Of a stretch of 12,500 nt of DNA, positions 9,351 through 12,500 are shown in pieces. Under the pieces are notes generated by a model that worked only from the letters and a program-made list of their open reading frames with translations, searched no databases and had not been told where the DNA came from. The stretch's first letter is position 1. Each line of letters opens with the position of its first letter. Source of the DNA: Chromera velia (taxonomy: Eukaryota; Sar; Chromeraceae); assembly GCA_018398765.1 (NCBI GenBank), contig JAHBMJ010001670.1, positions 1-12,500 of the forward strand. Reading direction: 5' to 3'. The translations under genes and the position numbers were made by a program.

Positions 9351-9800
9351 TTTAGCTGTGCGGGGGGCCTCGGCTGTCTTCTTTTGCTGCTGTTTGGCTG
9401 CGTAAAGAGCCTCGGCCGTCTTCTTCTGCTGCTGTTTGGCTGCGCAGGGGGGGGGCCTCGGCCGTCTTCGTCTGCTGCTGTTTGGCTGTGTGGGGGGCCT
9501 CGGCCGTCTTGAAGTGAAAGTTCTCCTGCTACTGTTTGGCTGCGTGGGGGGCCTCGGCCGTCTTCTCCTGCTGCTGTTTGGCTGTGCGTGGGGCCTCAGC
9601 CGTCTTCTCCGGCTGCTGTTTGGCTATGCGGAGGGCCTCAGCCGTCTTCTCCTGCTGCTGTTTGGCTGTGCGGGGGGCCTCGGCCGTCTTCTCCTGCTGT
9701 TGTTTGGCTGTGCGGGGGGCCTCGGCCGTCTTTTCTTGCTGCTGTTTGGCTATGCAAGGGGCCTCAGCCATCTTTTCCTGCTGTTGTTTGGCCATGCGGG
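9351..9800 (-). repeat. 42-bp tandem array coding AKQQQEKTAEAPRT-type repeats
   Basis: The anchor TTTGGCTG and its close variants occur at plus positions 9351, 9393, 9435, 9481, 9535, 9577, 9619, 9661, 9703, 9745 and 9787. Spacing is 42 bp except one gap of 46 (a nine-G run at 9447-9455) and one of 54 (a 12-bp insertion at about 9510-9521). The minus-strand unit is 14 residues, AKQQQEKTAEAPRT, predicted helical. A TAG replaces a Gln codon at 9529-9531, and another TAG at 9820-9822 sits at the matching Gln of a degenerate upstream unit. The +4 gap shifts the frame. Confidence 0.9.
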
Positions 9801-10305
9801 GGGCCTTGGCCGTCTTTTTCTACTGCGGCTTCTCGGCAGATATGGTTCACTCTGACTAGCGCCTCACCGTATGCCTGCCAAGGCCCCCCCCCCTGCTGGC
9901 TGCTCCTCCTCACTTTCGTATGGAGGAAGCGCTGAGAGACATCAGGGCAGAAGTTACGGACCGGACATACGGTGACCTTTGCCCCCTTTCCTTGGCTGAA
10001 GTGAAAGGTCCATGTGACTGCTTCATGGCCCTCTGGTGGTCTGGCGCCGCCGAAGCGGAGTTGTTTGAAGAACTCCCGCCCCCTGCTGGTTTCTCCTGTG
10101 GGCTGCCAGCCGGGCACTGGCTTCTGTGTGTCTCCAGTTCCTCCCCACAGGTGGAGCTCGATTTACTTTTTGCTGACGTTGAGGACCCTTCCTAAGTATT
10201 TCCCCCCCCTTTCGTTAGCTCTGGCAGTTACTACTACCACGTCCCCTTCTCGCGGAGGCCTTTCGGGTGGGGGGTCCTGGCCCATGGCTGTGGGGGAGAG
10301 TGCTG

Positions 10306-10388
10306 CGGAGGAGGAGGAGGAAGAGGAGGAGGAGGAGGAGGAGGAGGAGGGGGAGGAAGAGGAGGAGGAAGAGGAGGAGGAAGAGGAG

Positions 10389-10419
<31 letters not shown>

Positions 10420-10420
10420 G
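10306..10420 (-). repeat. (GGA)n/(GGAAGA)n microsatellite coding poly-Ser
   Basis: The plus strand is a near-perfect run of GGA and GGAAGA units, about 115 bp of pure purine. In the minus frame used by the surrounding protein it reads as TCC/TCT serine codons with an occasional Pro. The opposite strand gives a long poly-Glu frame, which is a shadow. Confidence 0.9.
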
Positions 10421-10633
10421 GGCAGAAGTAGAGGAACTAGCGGAAGAGGAGGACGAGGGGTCTGAGCCGCCCCCCTCCCTTTCGTTGCTTCGGTCTTTGT
10501 CTCTGGGTCCGGGGCCCCGGGGCGGGGGTGCGCTTAGCAGTGGAGGGGGGGTGTCTAGTGGAGTGTTATGGGGGTTCTGACATGTTCTTGCGCCGGGGGG
10601 GTAGGCTTGGGTGTCTGCTGGAGCTTGGAGGGG

Positions 10634-10723
10634 GCAAATGTGACCGTCTGTACTGCACGGTCTCCCTTGTCGGACACATTGGCACGATGTACACCTTCCC
10701 CCCAACCTATGGCATGCACAGCA
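10634..10723 (-). other. Eight-cysteine zinc-binding-like cluster
   Basis: The minus frame contains ECCACHRLGGRCTSCQCVRQ followed by GRPC and HIC. The Cys spacing is C-C-x-C-x6-C-x2-C-x-C-x6-C-x6-C within 30 residues. The C-x2-C-x-C-x6-C core recalls CXC/CRC-type metal-binding domains (tesmin, MSL2 families), and similar Cys-rich blocks precede the RT in related elements, from memory. Zinc binding and nucleic-acid binding are inferred. Confidence 0.55.
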
Positions 10724-11000
10724 TTCGCTTGCCCTCGCCTCTTGCGAGTTCTGGGGTGGGGGGGTGGGTGTTTTGGTGCTGTGTCTGGCTGTTGTGTCTT
10801 CATCTTCGCTGTCTAAATGCTCTGAGTCCACCAAGTCAGACAGTTTGTCATCCTCTTCCTCTTTCTCCCTTTCCTCACTGTTCCGCTTCTCCTTCCATGT
10901 CCTTTTAAGGCGCCACTTGCAGACTCTCTTGTCCGCCATCCATTTACACCTCTCGAGGGCTCTCGTTAGGGCACTCCCAGGTACCCCTTTGGGGGGGTGG

Positions 11001-11650
11001 GGGTCTCGGCTGGTGTGTCACTGAGGCTTTCGGGGGTTTGCGTATGTATGTGTGTGTAGGGTTATGTATGTGGGGTGAGTGTCTGCGGAGGTACTGGTGG
11101 TTGGAAGGGGGCTGCCTCTGGGGTGTTGCTGAGGCTTTCTAGGGTCTGTGGGTGTATGTGCGTGTGTGTGCGTATATGCAGGGTAGGTGGCCTCGGGGGT
11201 TCTGGTGGTTGGAATGGGGCTGCCTCTGGGGTGTCGCTGAGGCTTTCTAGGGTCTGTGGGTATGTGTGCTTGTGTGTGTGTGTATGCGGGGTGGGTGGCT
11301 TCGGGGGTTCTGGTGGTTGGAAGGGGGCTGCCTCTGGGGTGTTGCTGAGGCTTTCTGGGGTCTGTGGGTGTGTGTGCGTATGTGTGTATGTATATGGGGT
11401 GGGTGGCTTCAGGGGTTCTGGTGGTTGGAAGGGGGCTGCCTCTGGGGTGTTGCTGAGGCTTTCTGGGGTCTGTGGGTATGTGTGCGTATATGTGCGTGTA
11501 TACGGGGTGGGTGGCTTCGGGTGTTCTGGTGGTTGGAAGGGGGCTGCCTCTGATGTGTCGCTGATTCTTTCTGGGGTCTGTAGGTGTGTGTGCTTGTATG
11601 TGTATATGGGTAGGATGGGTTTCTTCGGGGGTGTGGCGGCCGGTTGGAAT
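11001..11650 (-). repeat. 108-bp tandem array (36 codons)
   Basis: The plus-strand anchor GAGGCTTT (GATTCTTT in the last) occurs at 11023, 11131, 11239, 11347, 11455 and 11563, exactly 108 bp apart each time. The minus-strand unit contains QTPESLSNTPEAAPFQPP, then EPPKPPTP, then a variable run of Thr with His or Tyr coded by alternating CA/TA dinucleotides. No unit has lost the frame, although a TAA interrupts between units five and six. The CA-repeat part varies in sequence but not in length. Confidence 0.92.
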
Positions 11651-12498
11651 GCTAGTTGGAATAGGGCTGCATCGGGGTTCAGTGAGGAGCGCGTCAGAGA
11701 CTGGGTGGAAGGCATGTTGCGGGAGAGCCCCCGGTTTGCTGTCTGTGCGAGTGCGGGATGGGGTGAAGTCCTCATGGGGGTAGGGTTAGGGAGGAGTCCT
11801 AGGTCCAGACTGAGTGTTCGCAGGGTGGGCAGCTGTAGTGGGGGGGTGTTGTGGATGGTGGTGCTTGGTGGTGGGAGGCGGCGGTGGGGGTGTATATGAG
11901 GGGAGAAGGTGAAGGGGCAGCATCTGGTGGTCCTGCGGTCTTCAGGTTCGTCAAAGTCTCTGTCGTCCCATAAGTTTCTTTCCTTGGGGGGGGGGGAAGG
12001 GGGTCGGAGGGGGAGAGGGTCTGAGTTTTGTCTGGGGATGCTCGCTTTGTCAAATCTCCATCTCCTGGGTGGTGGTAGGGTTGGAGGGGTTATGGTGAGT
12101 TGTGAAGAGGGCGTGACGGTACCTATGTGAAAACGTTCTGGTATATGGTTGGGGGATACGGGGGGCCGCGGTTGGGGTTGGGTGTGGGTGTGTCTTTGGA
12201 TGGGTGTGAGGGGACCTTCCTGCAGGCTGACGGTGGGTCTGTCTTCAGGTTGAGCGCCTCCTTCTCCCCTGAGGACAGACTCCCCCGTCTGCCCGGGGGA
12301 GGGTCCGGCCATGGGTTGGCCCCCCTCCCCTGCTGCACAACAATCCTCTAGAGGCACATGCACCCCCCCCTCCTGCTTGCGGGGGAGGGAAGGGCTGGCC
12401 GCCGTATCACAGGCGTTTGGGCCCCCCTCCCCCCTAGCCGTGTCACAGGCGTTTAGTTGTTTGCTTGGCCGTCGAACTCCCCTCCCACTGTCTTCCTG
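11062..12498 (-). pseudogene. Proline-rich N-terminal region, open at the right edge
   Basis: The minus frame is open from the window edge (first full codon at 12498) to a TAA at 11062-11064, about 478 codons. It is rich in Pro, Thr, Ser and His with no enzymatic motif. It holds a two-copy 12-residue repeat with NACDTA, a Pro/Arg-rich middle with short Trp-containing pieces, and the 36-residue array at its end. The TAA lies inside the array. One more array unit (HTQTPESLSDTP) follows in the same frame before a one-base shift near a seven-C run at about 11000 leads into the next segment. It may be the first ORF of the element or the N-terminus of a single long polyprotein. The true start is outside the window. 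Confidence 0.6.
12401..12454 (-). repeat. Two-copy 36-bp direct repeat
   Basis: GCCGTATCACAGGCGTTT (12401-12418) and GCCGTGTCACAGGCGTTT (12437-12454) differ by one base and start 36 bp apart, a multiple of three. In the open minus frame both read NACDTA. The spacer is C-rich on the plus strand. The array may continue to the right of the window. Confidence 0.7.
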
Positions 12499-12500
12499 TT

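Larger units (their letters stand above)
9764..11000 (-). pseudogene. Middle part of the element: basic/acidic region, Cys cluster, poly-Ser, barrel-like segment
   Basis: One minus frame runs from about 11000 (GVPGSALTRALERC) to 9764 with a single TAA at 10163-10165. In order it gives a Lys/Arg-rich stretch (KWRLKRTWKEKR), an acidic Glu/Asp stretch, a Pro/Thr linker, an eight-Cys cluster, a Pro-rich linker and a poly-Ser tract. Next is REGDVVVVTARANERGGKYLGRVLNV, interrupted by the TAA, then IELHLWGG, PVPGWQPTGE and FFKQLRFGG. The last blocks resemble a small beta-barrel of the chromo/Tudor/BAH type (GDVVVV, LGRVL, hydrophobic strand, then W) often found in retroelement proteins. That call is by pattern only. 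No enzyme motif is seen. A gag-like or DNA/RNA-binding role is inferred. Confidence 0.6.
4711..12500 (-). mobile_element. Large degenerate non-LTR-type retroelement, truncated by the right edge
   Basis: Co-linear minus-strand segments together give an RT with motif A (ID-AENAF), motif B (QGDP) and motif C (YVDD). A helical RT N-terminal domain and a repeat-rich N-terminal half precede it, and a zinc-knuckle-like plus restriction-endonuclease-like C-terminus follows. No long terminal repeats, integrase or RNase H were seen. CCHC-like plus restriction-like endonuclease downstream of RT is the layout of R2/CRE/NeSL-type non-LTR elements. The same block order also occurs, from memory, in uncharacterised RT proteins of corals and other invertebrates. 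The clade is not determined. The reading frame is still open at the right edge, so the 5' end lies outside. The left boundary is provisional. About six frameshifts and 17 internal stops indicate a dead or badly assembled copy. Confidence 0.75.

Noticed and set aside
7402-9800. CRISPR-like arrays
   Set aside because: The 42-bp units are contiguous, with no unique spacers, and are in coding register.
9436-9859. Plus-strand Leu/Gly/Cys-rich and Pro/Val-rich frames
   Set aside because: Complement shadows of the 42-bp array, which joins RT-linked sequence on the minus strand.
10014-10580. Plus-strand poly-Glu protein
   Set aside because: The Glu run is the reverse of the GGA microsatellite. The minus frame has the Cys cluster and links to the element.
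11075-11899. 274-codon plus-strand frame rich in Gly, Val and Cys
   Set aside because: It is the complement of the 108-bp array. A 108-bp period keeps all frames free of stops once the unit is, and the minus frame is the one linked to the rest of the element.
4711-12500. LTR retrotransposon
   Set aside because: No integrase, RNase H or long direct terminal repeats were seen. The RT motifs and C-terminal knuckle plus nuclease-like block fit a non-LTR layout.

Overview
The window is eukaryotic nuclear DNA. There is no bacterial gene packing, there are long stretches without a gene, and simple-sequence tracts and splice-site-like GTGAGT and polypyrimidine-AG signals are common. The left third has pyrimidine-rich, mixed-GC sequence with TGCATGCA motifs, a texture that resembles coccidian apicomplexans or other alveolates. 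That host guess rests on impression and motifs only and is tentative.

Layout. Positions 1 to about 4700 are host-like flank with no recognisable gene. Weak exceptions are a possible fossil of a Ty3/gypsy-type reverse transcriptase (RT) start at 2749-3030 (minus), a TGCATGCA pair near 3970-4001 and one candidate first exon. A (CT)n-T tract at 4711-4735 and an AT-rich block to about 5220 separate this flank from a different kind of DNA. From about 5373 to the right edge, the whole minus strand is one large, broken retroelement that runs off the window.

The element, read on the minus strand from right to left, contains: a proline-rich N-terminal region with a 108-bp (36-codon) tandem array; a Lys/Glu/Asp-rich stretch; a cluster of eight cysteines; a poly-Ser tract; a small barrel-like segment; an 11-unit, 42-bp array (14-residue Lys/Gln/Glu/Ala repeat); a helical RT N-terminal domain; RT fingers and palm up to motif B (QGDP); a second 42-bp array plus a proline tract; RT motif C (YVDD); a thumb-like region; a zinc-knuckle-like C-x2-C...H; and a segment resembling the restriction-like endonuclease of R2-type non-LTR retrotransposons. 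The pieces lie in co-linear order but are split by about six frameshifts and about 17 internal stops, of which 11 are TAG.

The most notable feature is that about 990 bp of in-register coding tandem repeat and proline tract lie between RT motifs B and C, which normally sit a few tens of codons apart. Two unrelated arrays in the same element share an exact 42-bp period. Together with the N-terminal 108-bp array, this suggests an element built around coding tandem repeats, now mostly or wholly decayed in this copy. All family assignments come from reading motifs and from memory of related proteins; no search was run.
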